DNA of 64,000 bases from Penium margaritaceum (taxonomy: Eukaryota; Streptophyta; Zygnematophyceae; Desmidiales; Peniaceae). Below the pieces are notes generated by a model, which saw only the letters and a program-made list of their open reading frames with translations, was not told the DNA's origin and searched no databases. Shown here piece after piece: positions 33,151 to 45,669 of the stretch (the first letter of the stretch is position 1; the number at the start of each line of letters is the position of its first letter). Where the stretch lies: positions 370,415 through 434,414 of the forward strand of contig SZWC01000031.1 in the NCBI GenBank assembly GCA_023375785.1, in the 5' to 3' direction. A program made the position numbers and the translations under genes.

Positions 33151-33760
33151 TGGTGATGCTCAGCGCTACCTTGGATAGCAGCGCTATCCTTGCTTCTACT
33201 ACTGCTTCTACCAAAAACCTGTCCAACAGAAAATGGACTGTAGATGCCATCAAACTAAAAACTTATGAAAACTCAGCCAACCATTGGAAAATTCAGCTAA
33301 ATGTTTCTTGGATCAACCCACAAAAGAAGGTCATTAACAGGGGATTTTGAAAGATATGCCCTCTTGAAAACAGGGTATGGTTTTGCTCCTACTCCAACTC
33401 AGATCAGCAATCTTGTAAACGGTGTTTCTCGAAAATGAACCAATGGAATAAAGATATTTCTGCACCAATGAAAAGCTCAAGATAAATAATATAGATTGCA
33501 TGTGCCACGTTTTAGATATGACAAAGAAACAAAAAGTTATGGTCATCACGAGGTGACAGTCTTATTCATAGAGAAGACTATAGCCTTGGCCGACCTCGTT
33601 TTGAGCATTACTCTCAATCAGACTGTTAAAACATGGCGATCTGAAAGCTTGTCTTTAGGAATTGAACATCCGGTGGTCGATTGTCAAATTTGACCAAGGT
33701 TTGAACCTCACCCATCACTCTCAAAGTGACTGCCTGTGCTGGCTGAAACAAGCAAAACTT

Positions 33761-33773
33761 GGCTGTGATACCA
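33761..33773 (-). promoter_or_regulatory. CopB primer binding site (B5)
   Basis: Minus strand TGGTATCACAGCC, 12 of 13 matches to the complement of the initiator-Met tRNA 3' end, 2 bp inside the 5' LTR. Confidence 0.8.
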
Positions 33774-33775
33774 AA

Positions 33776-34439
33776 TGTTGGAACTAGAGGAGTGAGGGAG
33801 CCTTGGATCAGCGAGCATGTGTGATTGAAAGGGCATCATTTGTGCTCAAGAATGGTTTTTCAATCACTCAAAATGATGGAGGACATATAGAGCTAGAGCT
33901 TGGGCACAAGAGAAGAAATCAGTCTCACATTCAGGCTCACCAGTCACACACAACCTATAGAGCTAGAGAATGCTCATATGGATCACTCCTAGTGGTCACA
34001 TAACCCACAATCCCATGAAGAATTGCCATGTGTCCATGGCTAGCACACAAGGATCTCACCTCACGTAAAAAGTAAAAAAGGCACCTTTATCCTAGTCAGT
34101 ACACTCTGACAAGGCAATCCTAAGACCAAGGACCGTTTTTAGATATTTCTTCCATCAGGTATTAACCTTGGACCTCTTGCCTTCTTCTATTCTTAGGCTA
34201 AGGCATGGAGCCGTCACCCATGGTCACCTGGAGATCGGCAGTCCATGACTTTGGAAACTTAAAAAATGTATATATCCTGATCCGACTATTGGATCGACCT
34301 GAAATGTGGACTGTAGAAAATTTCCCACCTGATCTTTCTAATCAAGAATAAAAGTTAACAATCTCATTAGGAATCTGGTAGTTTCCTAACACTTGCATTT
34401 GTTGACCTCAAACTGAGCCGGATGGCCCTATGTCCCACA
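33776..34439 (-). repeat. CopB B5 5' LTR
   Basis: 664 bp, shorter than the 3' LTR. Ends match those of the CopB family. Confidence 0.8.
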
Positions 34440-34750
34440 GTTGATACGAATCACATCCTTGCACTATGTCCTTAGAACCTGGTCACGTTTTCACAAGGAG
34501 CTAACTCCTCGGGCTTAGACCAACCAATGCTTCTTCAATGTCTGCCTCAGGTGGACAACGCTTTGAGGAGTCTCAAAGGTAAGGACTGCAATGAATTACA
34601 AGACAATTACACCTACTCATAGTCTTAGAGCAAGCCTCTAGCTTAGGCATGCAAGTGATGCTTCCATGAGCCACTTTAGGGGCAATCATGATTGCATCAT
34701 CCCCCTTGCCTACATGACACTCTCTGTTACCACCAAGTGGTCCTTGGACT

Positions 34751-35504
34751 TGTCAACAAGCCTGAGGCAACGGACTAGAAAACAAGGCCGACACAATGGC
34801 ACTTCCCGTCTGCTCCTAGTATTGCAAGTAGGAGGAGATATCACCCTCAAAATCATGGTTCCACACCGAGAAGTTCAAAGGAATCACTTCCTTGTACAAG
34901 GTCCTCAGCACCTGGCCAGTTTTGCGCAAGGAGCTAACTCTTGGGACTTAGACCAACCAATGCTTCTTTAGTGTCTGCCTCTCGTGGAAAACTATGTAAG
35001 AACTATTACGAATGACACGCAACTGTCATGTTCTTATAGTCCTTGAACCAGCCTCTAGCCTAGGCGCGTAGTTGCTCCTTGGATGAGCCACCTTGGGATC
35101 AATCTGGATTGCATCATTCCCCCTCACTACATGGTGCTCCATTTGACCGCCAAGTGGTTCCAGCCACCAGGATGGACATTTAAATGTTCTAAGATGTCTC
35201 TTGGAACCTTCCTGTCCCTTGTTTGGTCACAAAGAAAATTAGTCACTGGGCTGGGATTTGACCGAGTGACATCTCGCTCAAGAGGCCAACTCAGGAACGT
35301 CTAAGCCACAAGGAGTTGTCCCAAGTAGTATATTCTGGCTATACTATCCAGTTTAGACCAAGAGGACTTGCTCCAAAGGAGCATTGCATTCATTGTCTAT
35401 CACGACCAGACTTAGGGGACTTACTCCAAAGGAGAAGTGCATGCCTAGCCTGTCCTGTGCCTGTCCAAATGTCAGCTATGGACAAGGGGCATATCAGGTG
35501 AAAA
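34751..35504 (-). repeat. CopA A9 3' LTR
   Basis: 754 bp with both family termini recognisable (plus strand TGTCAACA...GGTGAAAA). Confidence 0.8.
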
Positions 35505-35559
35505 AACTTTCCCTTGCACCTCTGTGCATTTCGTGTGAGATATCGCCTCTCTGGAACTG

Positions 35560-37160
35560 TCTAGGCTTTAGTCTTCGTCCGCTCCGTTGACCATACCGAT
35601 GCCTCGGGTACCCGCAGAATGCAATTGGCTGTCAAGCGCTTTGGTCATGCAATGTGCGTGCATCTTCTTGGTCTCCACATATTCTAGGTCCACAATCTCC
35701 ATTGGGACCTGGTCGCGTGAGTTGTGGTACCTGGTGTTGATGTGCTTGGTCCATCAGGAGATGATGTCATCTTATGCCATTTTCCTTGCACTCTTGTTGT
35801 CGAGGCAGACTTCCGTTTTTTGCGTCTTTGGCACTTTCATCTGAGCAAGCAAACTGCGTAGCCACTGTGTCTCCTTGCATGCTTCTGAGAGAGGGATGTA
35901 CTCTGCCTCAGCGATAGAGAGGGAGACATAGTCTTTCTTTCTGCTTGCCTAAGAGACAGCAACACTGTTCGAAAGGTAGACAAAGCCTGAGGTAGAATTT
36001 TTGTCATCAATTCTTCTTCTCCACTGGGCGTCTGTGTAGCACATTAGCCGCAGCGGGTCAGATCCCTCTTGGCCTCCAAGCCAGAGTCCCATTTGTCGTG
36101 TCTTCTATAGATGGTGCATGATGCACTTGACTACTTGCCAGTGTTGTGGCCTTGGATTCACCACAAACGTGCTGGCTTGTTCCACAACATATTTCATGTT
36201 AAGGCGTGTTTCGAACATGGCATACATGAGGCTGCCAACTACAGACTAGTAGGTAATGTTCTCAATCTCACGCCATTCTGATTCTGTGCCGGGGCTCGTG
36301 GAAGAGGAGAGCTTGATGTCTGTTGTCATGGGTGTGTTGATGGGCCAGCAGTCCTCCATATTGTAGCTCTTGAGTACCTTCATGATGTACTTGGTCTGTC
36401 TGAGGTCGATAATGCCCGCTGCTCGGCTGCGGTCGACGGCTATCCGGAGATAGAACTCGAGCGGACCCATGTCCTTCATGTTGAACCTGTTGCTGAGATC
36501 TGTCTTCAGCTTGTTCAATAGCTTCACTTACGACAAGAAGATGATCACGTTATCCACGTACAGTGCAACCAACATCAAGCCTTGCTTATCCTTCCGCACG
36601 TAGACACTAGGGTCATTCTCGTAGTGCGTGAAAGTGAGCCTGGCCATGAAGCCGTCCATCTGCTTATACCATATCCTGGGGCCGGTTTCAGCCTGTAAAG
36701 TGTTTTGACCAGTTTGCAAATCGTGCCCTCTGGAGCTTTCACTCCCTGGGGGACTTCCATCAGCACTTCTTTGTCTAGCTTCCCGTAGAGGAAAGCTATC
36801 TTGACGTCCATCTGGTGGACCTCCAGATCGTTTGCAAACAGCAATGCCCAACATGGATCTGATGGAGGCAAAGGTGACGATCATTGCGAAAGTCCCTCGT
36901 ACTATGAGCCAACATGCTGGGAAAATCCCTTCGCCACAACTCTTGCCTTGTACTTGTCCATAGTATCATCCTGCATGAACGTTTTCCGGAGTACCCACGT
37001 TTACCCCACCACCTGCACGTTTGGGGCCGTTTCAACCAGAACCCATATTCCGTTCTCTTTAATGGATGCAATTTCACTATGAACTACCTCCTACTTGGCC
37101 GCATCTGGCATGTTCATAGCATTTGTTACGATCACACGCTCTCCCTGAGCCAAGCGTGAC
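35560..37160 (-). pseudogene. CopA reverse transcriptase and RNase H remnant (A9)
   Basis: The reverse transcriptase has QMDVKIAFLYGKLDKEVLMEVPQG near 36780-36830, the active-site region (LYVDNVIIF) near 36540-36570, and the FYLRIAVDRSRAAGIIDLRQTKY block. RNase H follows toward 35560. Same arrangement as A4. Broken. Confidence 0.8.
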
Positions 37161-37479
37161 CAGCAAAGTCCGGTCCATTCCGCCCTCTCAGCATCGCACT
37201 TAGGCGGAGGTTTCTTTTGGCACGTACTACGCCGGAGTGTTGCTAGCAGTGCTTCAAGGCTTTGTTGCTTCTATTGCTCTGGCGCTGCTAGTGATCCGTT
37301 CTTTGAGGAAGAGCCATCGGCCTCAGAGTTTGACTCAGAGGCCTCGGACGATTTGGACTCAGTGTCAAAGTCCGTCGCTGCACGGCTACTCTCCCTCCAA
37401 CGCCATCCTTGCGTGGCACCATCTCCCAGTTCTTAGGTTCCTAATGACCTGACTAAAGCAACACAACCGACTCTCTTGA

Positions 37480-38540
37480 TTTAGGAGCATGGACAGGATC
37501 CAGCGACTCTCCCTTGCCGAGCATCCTTTTTATCAAACACGGCATCTAGGCTCATGATGAGCTTTCCAGCCACTTGGTCCAACAACCTGTATACCTGGTG
37601 TGTAGTGTCGTATCTGACCACTAAACACTTGCAAGCGCATACATCCAGCTTGCCACTTCCTTCTCTTGCTTGGAGCTTTGCCAAGGCAGTATAGCCGAAG
37701 ACCCTCTAGTGAGAGGAATCTGGCTTCTTCCTTAGCAAATCCTCCTGTGGCATCCTAAGCTGCTTCTCTTGCTGCTTCTTACCACGCCTTCCACGCGCGG
37801 CTGCCGGTGTGAGATTCACAAGGTAGCAAGCAAGTTCTTGCAGCTTCAGCCCAGAAAAGGAGGTGGGACTTTGGCGTCAAAGAGCATACTTTGTTTCATG
37901 CCGAGGATAGTCTGGCTCATCTGCTCGGAAATGCCATTGCTCTGGGTGGTGTAAGGCATGGTGGTGTGGTGGTTGATGCCGTGTTGGCTTAACCAGCCTA
38001 TGCATGCCTTGTACTCACCACCATTGTCTTTGTGCAATACCTTAACCTTCTTCATTTTGTGCCGCCCAACCATGGCGACAAACTCTTGCAACTTCTCCTT
38101 GACCTCTCCCTTTGTCTTAAGGAAGTAGATCCACATCTTGTGGCTGTGATCATCAATGAAGGTCACAAAGTACTTGCTGTCGCTGTTTGAAGGAGTGCGG
38201 AACGGTCCGCACACATCTGAGTGAATCTGGTCCAAGATTGCTGCCGCACGTTGCCCATTACGCTCAAAGGGCTTTCTCTTTGCCTTGCCTTGGAGGCATG
38301 GCTCACATAGCTTCTTGCACTTTCCCTCATCCTTGGCCTTGCATTCGTACATCCCATAAACCACTTCGTGATGCTGCATAACTTGGAGTGTGTTGTCAGC
38401 CACATGGCCAAACCGCCTATGCCATAGCTCAGTACCTGTGTCTTTGGTGGAGTTAGTTGCCATGGTGGCGGCCTGTGGTGCAGTATAAGGCTTTGGAGAC
38501 TTGAGCTCTTCAACCGCCGTATATCCCTCATTTTTACTCT
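37480..38540 (-). pseudogene. CopA integrase remnant (A9)
   Basis: Well-preserved stretch. The pre-integrase zinc region (ELWHRRFGHVADN...CKKLCEPCLQGKAKRKPF) leads into the integrase core, with the first catalytic Asp in QIHSDVCGPF, the second in HKDNGGEY, and the Glu-side block QSNGISEQMSQTILG. These DDE residues mark the retroviral-type integrase fold. The C-terminal linker lies toward 37480. Confidence 0.85.
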
Positions 38541-38554
38541 CAAGGGTGTTTGGT

Positions 38555-39829
38555 CTACAGCATGTACAGCCCATCAACTCTTGGGACCCCAGCAACAAGA
38601 CTCTCCTTGGGATAGAAGATCTTGATGTCCTCGTTCTTGACAATCACGGCCTCCTCCTCAATGAAGACGGCCGTCATGTCGTGGTCCGTGATTTTGGACA
38701 CCGAAAAAAGGGTCGCCACAAAGAACGACATGTAGACGACGTTCTCCAGCTTCAAGTCTTTTTCAGCACCGTTCACGTTGATGTTGATCAACTTATCTCC
38801 TTCGCCTTGCACACGGACAAGGCTACTGTTGGCACACTTGAAGCAACGTACAGTGTCCCAAATAGAGATGAACCCATCCTTCTTCTTTCAAGAGTGGTGG
38901 TTCATGCCAGAGTCGACGGCGGAGGCTCCACTCTTGAGCAGTGCCGCTCCCTTGGTTGCCGGCATGCTCTCAGCCATCATGTGTGCCAACTCTTTCTTAC
39001 CCTTTCCCTTGCCCTCGTTTCTACCACCATGATCTCTGTCTTCCTTCTTGCAAGCCCTACACTCCGGTGCCCAATGCCCATGCTTGCCACAGTTATGGAA
39101 CTTCCCAGGAGGCTTTCAACCCTTTCCATCCCAGCCATTGCCTCTTCCTACACTGCCAACGTTTCCGCTGCCAGAGGAGGAGTTGCTGCCACAACCACCG
39201 TACTGTTTAGAATAGGTTGAAATGTTAGCCTCACGACCGCTGCGACGCATGGCCTCGTTGCACACGCAGTCACACATTGCCTCACACGTGAAATCCTCCT
39301 CCTTTTAATCGCAAAAGACAGTGATCGGAGGACCCCAATGTTTAGGTAGCACCATGAGGAGGATGATTGCTTGAATGTTGGTGTTGATTTTCCTAATCAT
39401 TTAGGTCACTTGCTACAGAAAACCTTCAAACTACAAGAGGAAGTCCGGAATTGACTCTGCCTCGCTCATCCTAATTGATATCAGCATTTGAAGGATGAAG
39501 AGGCAAATTGCAAGAGCCGTTGATTGGTGCACACGTGTAAGCTTCTCATAAGCCTTTGATGCATGTGTGGTACCTTCGAGATGGATATGTTGTGACTCAT
39601 GCACTGATGTCAGAACAATTGCAAGAGCCATGTCATTTTTGACACTCCACACTCCATATCCAACATTTCTTTTCTGAGCTTCAACCTCTTCTCCAAGGAA
39701 CATCTTCAAGTAGCCACACACCCTCATGAAAATCTCAAACTTCCATTTCCACAAGGGAAAACGTATCCCCGTGAACTTTGACATCCCACCATTGACCTAC
39801 TAAAGAGTGAGCGTCGCGGGTGTTGTCAT
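38555..39829 (-). pseudogene. CopA gag and protease remnant (A9)
   Basis: Gag from the ATG at 39829 with the CopA N-terminal signature (MSKFTGIRFPLWKWKFEI) and the helical domain. The zinc-knuckle region is near 39080-39120. The protease block (NINVNGAEKDLKLENVVYMS) lies near 38720-38790. Broken. Confidence 0.75.
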
Positions 39830-40200
39830 ATTGCTTCTCTACTTCTCTACTTCTCTGCTTTGTTGAGGTAGATGTAAGGTGATGTAGGCTGTTGTCTGGT
39901 ACCGGTTTAGAAGGCGGAGATCTCTTGCTTACCCCTTAGCCATTGATCACATGAAAACAGAGAAGAACGCACTGTGGTGAACCCAGGGTCGTGCTGCCAA
40001 GGGCAGAGCTTATCCTTGTTAGGGTCCAAGGGTTGTACCTCCAAGGGCAGAGCTTATCCTTGGCCCTTGTTCGCTAAATGTGAGCACCCGCTGTTGGAGC
40101 TGATAGAACAAATGGAGCTGATGCTCGCTGCAAGATAGAAAGGGCGAGAGAGTTTGTAGAAGCGTGCCTTACAACTAGTCAGTGCGATTCCATAAACCTT

Positions 40201-41607
40201 TGTCAACCTGCCTAAGACAACAGAGTAGAAAACAAGGCCAACACAATGGCACTTGCCGTCCTCTCCTAGTATTGTAACTAGGGGGATATATCACCCTCAG
40301 AATCATTGTTCCACACTAAGCAGTTCATATGAATCACTTCCTTGCACTGTGTCCTTAGCACCTAGTCACTTTCGCGTGAGGAGCTAACTCCTCGTGCTTA
40401 GACCAACCAATGCTTCTTTAGTTTCTATCTCTCCTTGACACCTTTGTGAGGAGACTCAAAGGTAAGAAATGTAGTCAATGACTGGCAACTGAAAGGTTCT
40501 TATAGTCCTAGAGACAACCTCTAGCCTAGGCGTGCAGTGGCTCCTTGGATGAACCACTTTGAGGCCAATCTAGATTGCATCATCCCCCCTGCCTTCATGG
40601 CGCTCCGTGTGACCGCCAAGTGGCACCAAACACGGGGAAGGACTTTGGCATGTTCTAAGATGTCTATTAGAACCTTCCTGTCCCCCTTTTGGTCACAAAG
40701 AAAATTAGTCACTGGGCTGGGATTAGACCCAGTGACCTCTCGCTCCAGACACTGACTCTGGAACATCTAAGCAACAAGGAGTTGTCCTAGGTAGTATTTT
40801 CTTGCTCTATTATCCAGTTTAGACCAAGGGGACTTGCTTGAAAGGAGGAGTGTGTTGAATATGTTTGCCCCTTGTTCAGTATTGTACGACGGATCAGGAA
40901 TGCTCTGCCCCTTGTGGAGGTATGACCCCTGGATTTGTTGTAGGGTGACTCAACTATGCTCTGTCTCATGTGAGATATGACCTGTGAGTACACCATGTAG
41001 GTGAGTGGTTAACTTGGTCATTTTGTTGATTTGGCCAAGTGAGAGGTCATGAGCTCGATCCTGGCTCCATGCACATCTTGGTTGTTTTAGAAGCTTCCAA
41101 GAAAGAAAGTCCATTGCTTCTGGGAAGCAACACGGCTGATCAGTCACNTCAAGCCCACAGCGCAAGTCTCTTGGTGATGTGGCAGGGTCAAGCCACTTCT
41201 TAGGAATGTGCTTTTGAGTTCTAGGACTGGACAGACAGCCATAAAAGGACTTGTCTTGCATGCTGATCAATCAACCCTTGCTTGATGCTCTCTTGCGTAT
41301 TGACGACTTGAGCTCTTCTTGAGATGTAATGCTAAGGCGTTAGTACTCTTGAAGGTGAAGTGTATGCCTGATTAAGTTTGGGGTGTACGACACATACCTG
41401 CAAAGGAAGAAGGTGTAAAAACCTTTGTGAGCTTTTTTGGTTTCGCGGCTTCTCTGCCGGAGGTGGTTAGCTCAGTAGCTAACAGAGTGCATGCCTTGTC
41501 TATCTGGACCAGATTTAGGGGACTTCCTCCAAGGGAGCAGTAGATGCCTAGTCCGTCATGTGCCTATCCAAATGTCAACTATGGACAAGGGGCTTATCAG
41601 GTCAAGA
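40201..41607 (-). repeat. CopA A9 5' LTR, split by a solo LTR
   Basis: Pieces 40201-40852 and 41485-41607, about 770 bp together. Confidence 0.75.
40853..41484 (+). mobile_element. Solo LTR of a third LTR family
   Basis: 632 bp starting TGTTGAATATG and ending TAGCTAACA, with perfect 5-bp target duplication GAGTG at 40848-40852 and 41485-41489. A TATA-like CATAAAAGG near 41243 on the plus strand suggests orientation. It contains the window's only ambiguous base (41147). No internal region is present, as expected after LTR-LTR recombination. It is unrelated to CopA, CopB and the chromovirus. With a perfect target duplication it is probably younger than its CopA host. Confidence 0.8.
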
Positions 41608-41989
41608 GGCATGTCCTAAGATGTCTCTTAGAATCTTCTTGTCCACCTTTTGGTCACAAAGAAAGTTAGTCACTAGGCTCGGATTTGTTCAGTGACTTAA
41701 TTGCTCCAGAGTTCAACTGTGGAACATCTAAGCCACAAGGAGTTGTCCTAGGTAGTTTTTGACGACTATACGATCGAGTATAGACCAAGGGGAATTGCTC
41801 CAAAGGAGGAATGCATGCCTTGTCTATCTGGACTAGACTTTGGAGACTTACTCCAAGGTAGCACTGCATGCCAAGTCCATCCTGTGCTTGTCCAAATGTC
41901 AGCTGTGGACAAGGGACACATCATATCAAAAAACTGTCCCTTGCATCTCTGTTCATTTGCTGTGAGATATCTCCTCTCTCCAGCTGTCT

Positions 41990-43480
41990 TTTCCTTAGTT
42001 TCTGTCGGCTCGTTGACCATACCAAATCCTTGGGTGCCTGGAGAATGCAATTTGCTGTCAAGCGTCTTTGTCATGCAATCTGCGAGCATTTTCTTGGTCT
42101 CTACGTACTCCAAGTCCATAATTTCCTTTGTGATGACGTCGTGTGAGTTGTGGTACCTGATGTGAATGTGCTTGGTCTGTAGGGAGATAACATCATCATG
42201 TGCCAACTTCATGGCACTCTTGTTGTCAATAAAGACCTCTGTTGCTTCCGTCTATGGCACTTTCATCCAGCAAGTGAGTTGCATAGCCACAACATCTCCT
42301 TGCATGCTTCTAACACAACAATGTACTCTGCCTCAGCAGTAGAGAGGGAGACACCGTCTTGCTTTCTACTTGCCCCAGAGGGTGCACCATTGTTCAAGAG
42401 ATAGATAAAGCTCGAGGTGGACTTTTTCTCATCGATTATTTCTCCCCAGTTGGCATCTGTGTGGCACGGAAGCCGTAACGGATAAAATCCCTCTTGGCCT
42501 CGAAACTAGAGTTCCATGCGTCGTTTCTCCTGTAGATAGCGCATGATGCGCTTTACTGCTTGCTAGTACTGTGCCCCTGGATTGGCCACAAATGTGCTCA
42601 CTTGTCTCATAGCATAGCAAATGTGAGGGTGTGTTCCTAAGATGGCGTACATTGAGCCGTCACCCATGGTCACCCAGACATCGGCCGTGCATGATCCTTG
42701 AACTTTGAAAATTCATGTATTCCAATCTAACAGCTGGATCCGCTTGAAACTTGGACAGTAGAAACATTGCCACCTGATCTTTCCACTAGTGAAGTTGGAT
42801 CGATGACGAGAGCAGCCATATAGTATCTTTCTAAAACGTGCTCTTGTGGACCTGAAACTAAGCTGGATGGCTGCTCTCCGAAAAGCATTTTGGTCATGCA
42901 ATGTGCGAGCATCTTCTTGGTCTCCCCATATTCCAAGTCCACAATCTTCTTTGCGACTAGGTCGCGTAAGGAGTGGTACCTGATGTCAATGTGCTTGGTT
43001 TGCTTGGAGATGACGTTATCCTGTGCCATTTTTATGGCACTCTTCTTGTTGATCTGGACCATCGTTGCTTCCATTTGTGGCATTTTCATCTCAACAACCA
43101 AGCTGAGTAGCCACTGTGTCTCCTTGCATGATTCCAACTGAGCAATGTACTATTCCTCAACGGTAGAGAGGGAGACAAAAACCTTCTTTCTGCTTGCCCA
43201 AGATGGACTTTCTATCATCGATTCTCCCTCTCTAGTCAGGGTTGGTGTAGCATCCAAGGCACAGGGGATCAGATCCTTCTTGGCCTCCAAAGAGGAGTCT
43301 GATGTATCCTATTTTCTTAAGATAGTGCATGGTGTGATTCCTTGCTTGCTTGTACTGTGGTCCAATATTGGTCACAAACCTGGTCACCTGTCCTAGAGCA
43401 TAGTGAATGTCTGGGCGTGTTCCTACCATGGTGTACATGAGGCTGCCAAGAGCAGACATGTAGGGAATATTCTCCATCTC
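41990..43480 (-). pseudogene. CopA RNase H remnants of A10 with a CopB LTR piece between them
   Basis: Two partly overlapping CopA RNase H stretches (about 41990-42650 and 42880-43480). Both contain the KHIHIRYH/KHIDIRYH and ADCMTKTL-type or AHCMTKML-type C-terminal blocks. They are separated by a CopB LTR piece, which suggests recombination between copies and not one simple element. Confidence 0.65.
42653..42878 (-). repeat. CopB LTR fragment inside A10
   Basis: Matches the U3 part of the CopB LTR (GAGCCGTCACCCATGGTCACC through the GGATGG near the terminus). Neither family terminus is intact. Confidence 0.7.
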
Positions 43481-45660
43481 ACACCATTCTGCTTATGTTC
43501 TACGGCTCATGGAGGAGGAAAACGTGATGTCTATTGTCGTGGATATCCTGATAGGCTTGTAGTCCTCTATGTTGTAGCGCTTGAGGACCTTTATGATGTC
43601 CTTGGTCTGGTTCAGTTTGATGGTGCCTGTTGCTCGTGGTGGACGGCTATCCTAAGGTAGAACTCAAAAGGAATCATGTCACTCATCGTGAACTTGTTAG
43701 TGAGATTTGTCTTTAGCTTGTTCAATAGCTCAACTGACAGCGAGCACATGATCAGGTCATCCATGTATAGTGCAACCATTATCAAGCCTTGCTCATACTC
43801 CTGCACGTAGATACTAGGGTCATTGTGGCAGTACTTGAAGGTGAGCCCAGTCATGAAGACATCCATCTCCTTGTACCACATCCTTGGGGCTTGTTTCAGC
43901 TTGTATCGGGCTTTAACCAGTTTGCAAACCATGCCCTCTGGAGCTTTTCCTCCCTCAGGTACTCCTATAAACACTTCTTTGTAAAGCGTTTTATAGAGGA
44001 AAGCTGTGTTGACATCCATCTGGTCGATCTCCAAATTGTTTTGTAACAACGATGCCAAACATGGATCTGATGGAGGCAAAGGTGACGACAGGAAAAAAGG
44101 TCTTGTTGTTCTCTAAGCCTGCACGCTGGGAAAACCCCTTCCCCACACCTCTTGCCTTGTACATGTCAAAAGTACCATCCTGTTTTGATTTTTTCACAAG
44201 TACCTACTTTGACCCCACTACGTGGGCATTTGGAGCCGTGTCCACCAGAACCCATGTTTTGTTATCTTCAATGGATGCGAGTTTGCTATCCACTACCTCC
44301 TTCCACTTTGCCGCTTGTGGCATGTTTGTAACTCCGCTACGGTCACAGGCATCCCTGATCAAAACATGACCAGCTGAGTCCGGTGCTTTCCGCAATCTTA
44401 GTATCATACATAGGCGGAGGTTTCTTCTGGCGCGTACTATACTGGAGTGTTCCTTGTGGTGCTTCAAAGTTTAGTTGCTTCTCTTGCTCCTACGTAGCTA
44501 GTGATCCGTTGTTTGAGGAGAAGCCACCAGCTTCTGAGTTCAATTCAAAAGCCTCAGAGGACTCAGACTACGTGTCACAATCCATCGTTTGTCAGCATGC
44601 ACAACCACTCTCCCTACCTCACCATGATACTGCCTCACTAGCACCATCTGCCTGTTCTCAAGTGCTTCATCACTTGACTCGAGCAACACCACCCACTGTC
44701 CTAATTTAGGAGCATGGACAGGATCTAGTGACTCTCCTTTGCCGAGCGCCCTTCCATCAAACTCAACGTCTCGACTCCCGATTAGCTTTTGAGCCGCTTG
44801 ATCCCATAGCCTGTATGCCTTGTGTGCAGTGTCACAGCCAACCATTACACACTTGCGAATGCGTGCATCCTACTTGCCACTTCATTCTCCTTCTTGGACC
44901 TTCACCGAGGCAAAAAACCCAAAGTGTGAGGCATCTTCCCTGGCTTCTTCCTTGACCAAGCCTCCTATGGCGTCCTCAGCTTCTTCTCATGCTTCTTCTT
45001 ACTACCCCTTCCAAGCGCGGCTGCCACAATGATATTCACAAGGTAGGTTGGAGTTTGGCATCAAAGAGCATGCTTTGTGTCATGTGAAGGATAGTTTAGA
45101 TCATCACTTTGGCAATGCCATTGCCCTGGGTGTAAGGCATTGTGGTCTGGTGGTTGATGTCATGGTGGCTCAACCAGCCTTCGCACGCCTCGTACTCACC
45201 ACCGTTGTTCGTTCGCAGCGCCTTCACTTCTTGCTTGGCTGCGGCTCTACCGTGCCAATAAACTCTTACAGCTTCTCATTGATCTCTTCCTTTGTCTTGA
45301 GAAATTAGATCCACATCGTGAGACGGTGGTCATCAATGAAGGTCCGAAAGTACTTGCTGCCGCCGTTAGGAGTGCGGAATGACCCGCAAACATCAGAGTG
45401 AACCAGGTCCAAAATGTCTGCCGCATGTTGCCCATCACGCTCAAAGGACTTTCTTTGTATGTTGTCTTGGAGGCATGGCTCACAGAGCTTGTTGCACTTT
45501 CACTCATCCTCAGCCTTGCATCCCTCCATTCCGTGAACCACTTTGTACTGCTGCATAGCTTGCAGTGTGATGTCAGCCACATTAAAAAATCTTGTGTGTT
45601 AGAGCTCAACATTGGTGTCTTTGGTGGAGTTGGCCGCCATGGTGCCGGCCTGTGATACTA
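43480..45660 (-). pseudogene. CopA integrase and reverse transcriptase remnant (A10)
   Basis: The reverse transcriptase shows QMDVNTAFLYKTLYKEVFIGVPEG near 43960-44030, LKQAPRMWYKEMDVFMTGL, and LYMDDLIMCSLS at the active-site position. The linker with acidic Ser-rich segments is near 44500-44700. The integrase and pre-integrase zinc region extend to 45660. Broken. Confidence 0.75.
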
Positions 45661-45669
45661 AATCAGGCT

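Larger units (their letters stand above)
31022..34439 (-). mobile_element. CopB copy B5: compact element with both LTRs
   Basis: Minus-strand CopB element of 3418 bp. 3' LTR 31022-31757, polypurine tract about 31758-31772, RNase H C-terminal region (about 31795-32220), gag (32340-33150), leader, primer site 33761-33773, and 5' LTR 33776-34439. Integrase and reverse transcriptase are not seen, so it is shorter than a normal Copia element. Target duplication GTTCA/GTTGA in the A10 LTR. LTRs differ by roughly 20% by eye, so old. Several breaks. Confidence 0.8.
34751..41607 (-). mobile_element. CopA copy A9: full-length element nested in A10
   Basis: 3' LTR 34751-35504, RNase H, reverse transcriptase, integrase, protease, gag (ATG 39829), leader with degenerate primer site (about 40184-40198), and 5' LTR 40201-41607 (split by a solo LTR at 40853-41484). 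Flanks are GGACT on the left and GGCAT on the right, each one step from GGAAT, which CopA LTRs have at this place. LTRs differ by about 17% over the stretch I compared. Many breaks; old. Confidence 0.8.

Noticed and set aside
41147-41147. Ambiguous base N
   Set aside because: A single uncalled base in the solo LTR; a sequencing matter and not a biological signal.
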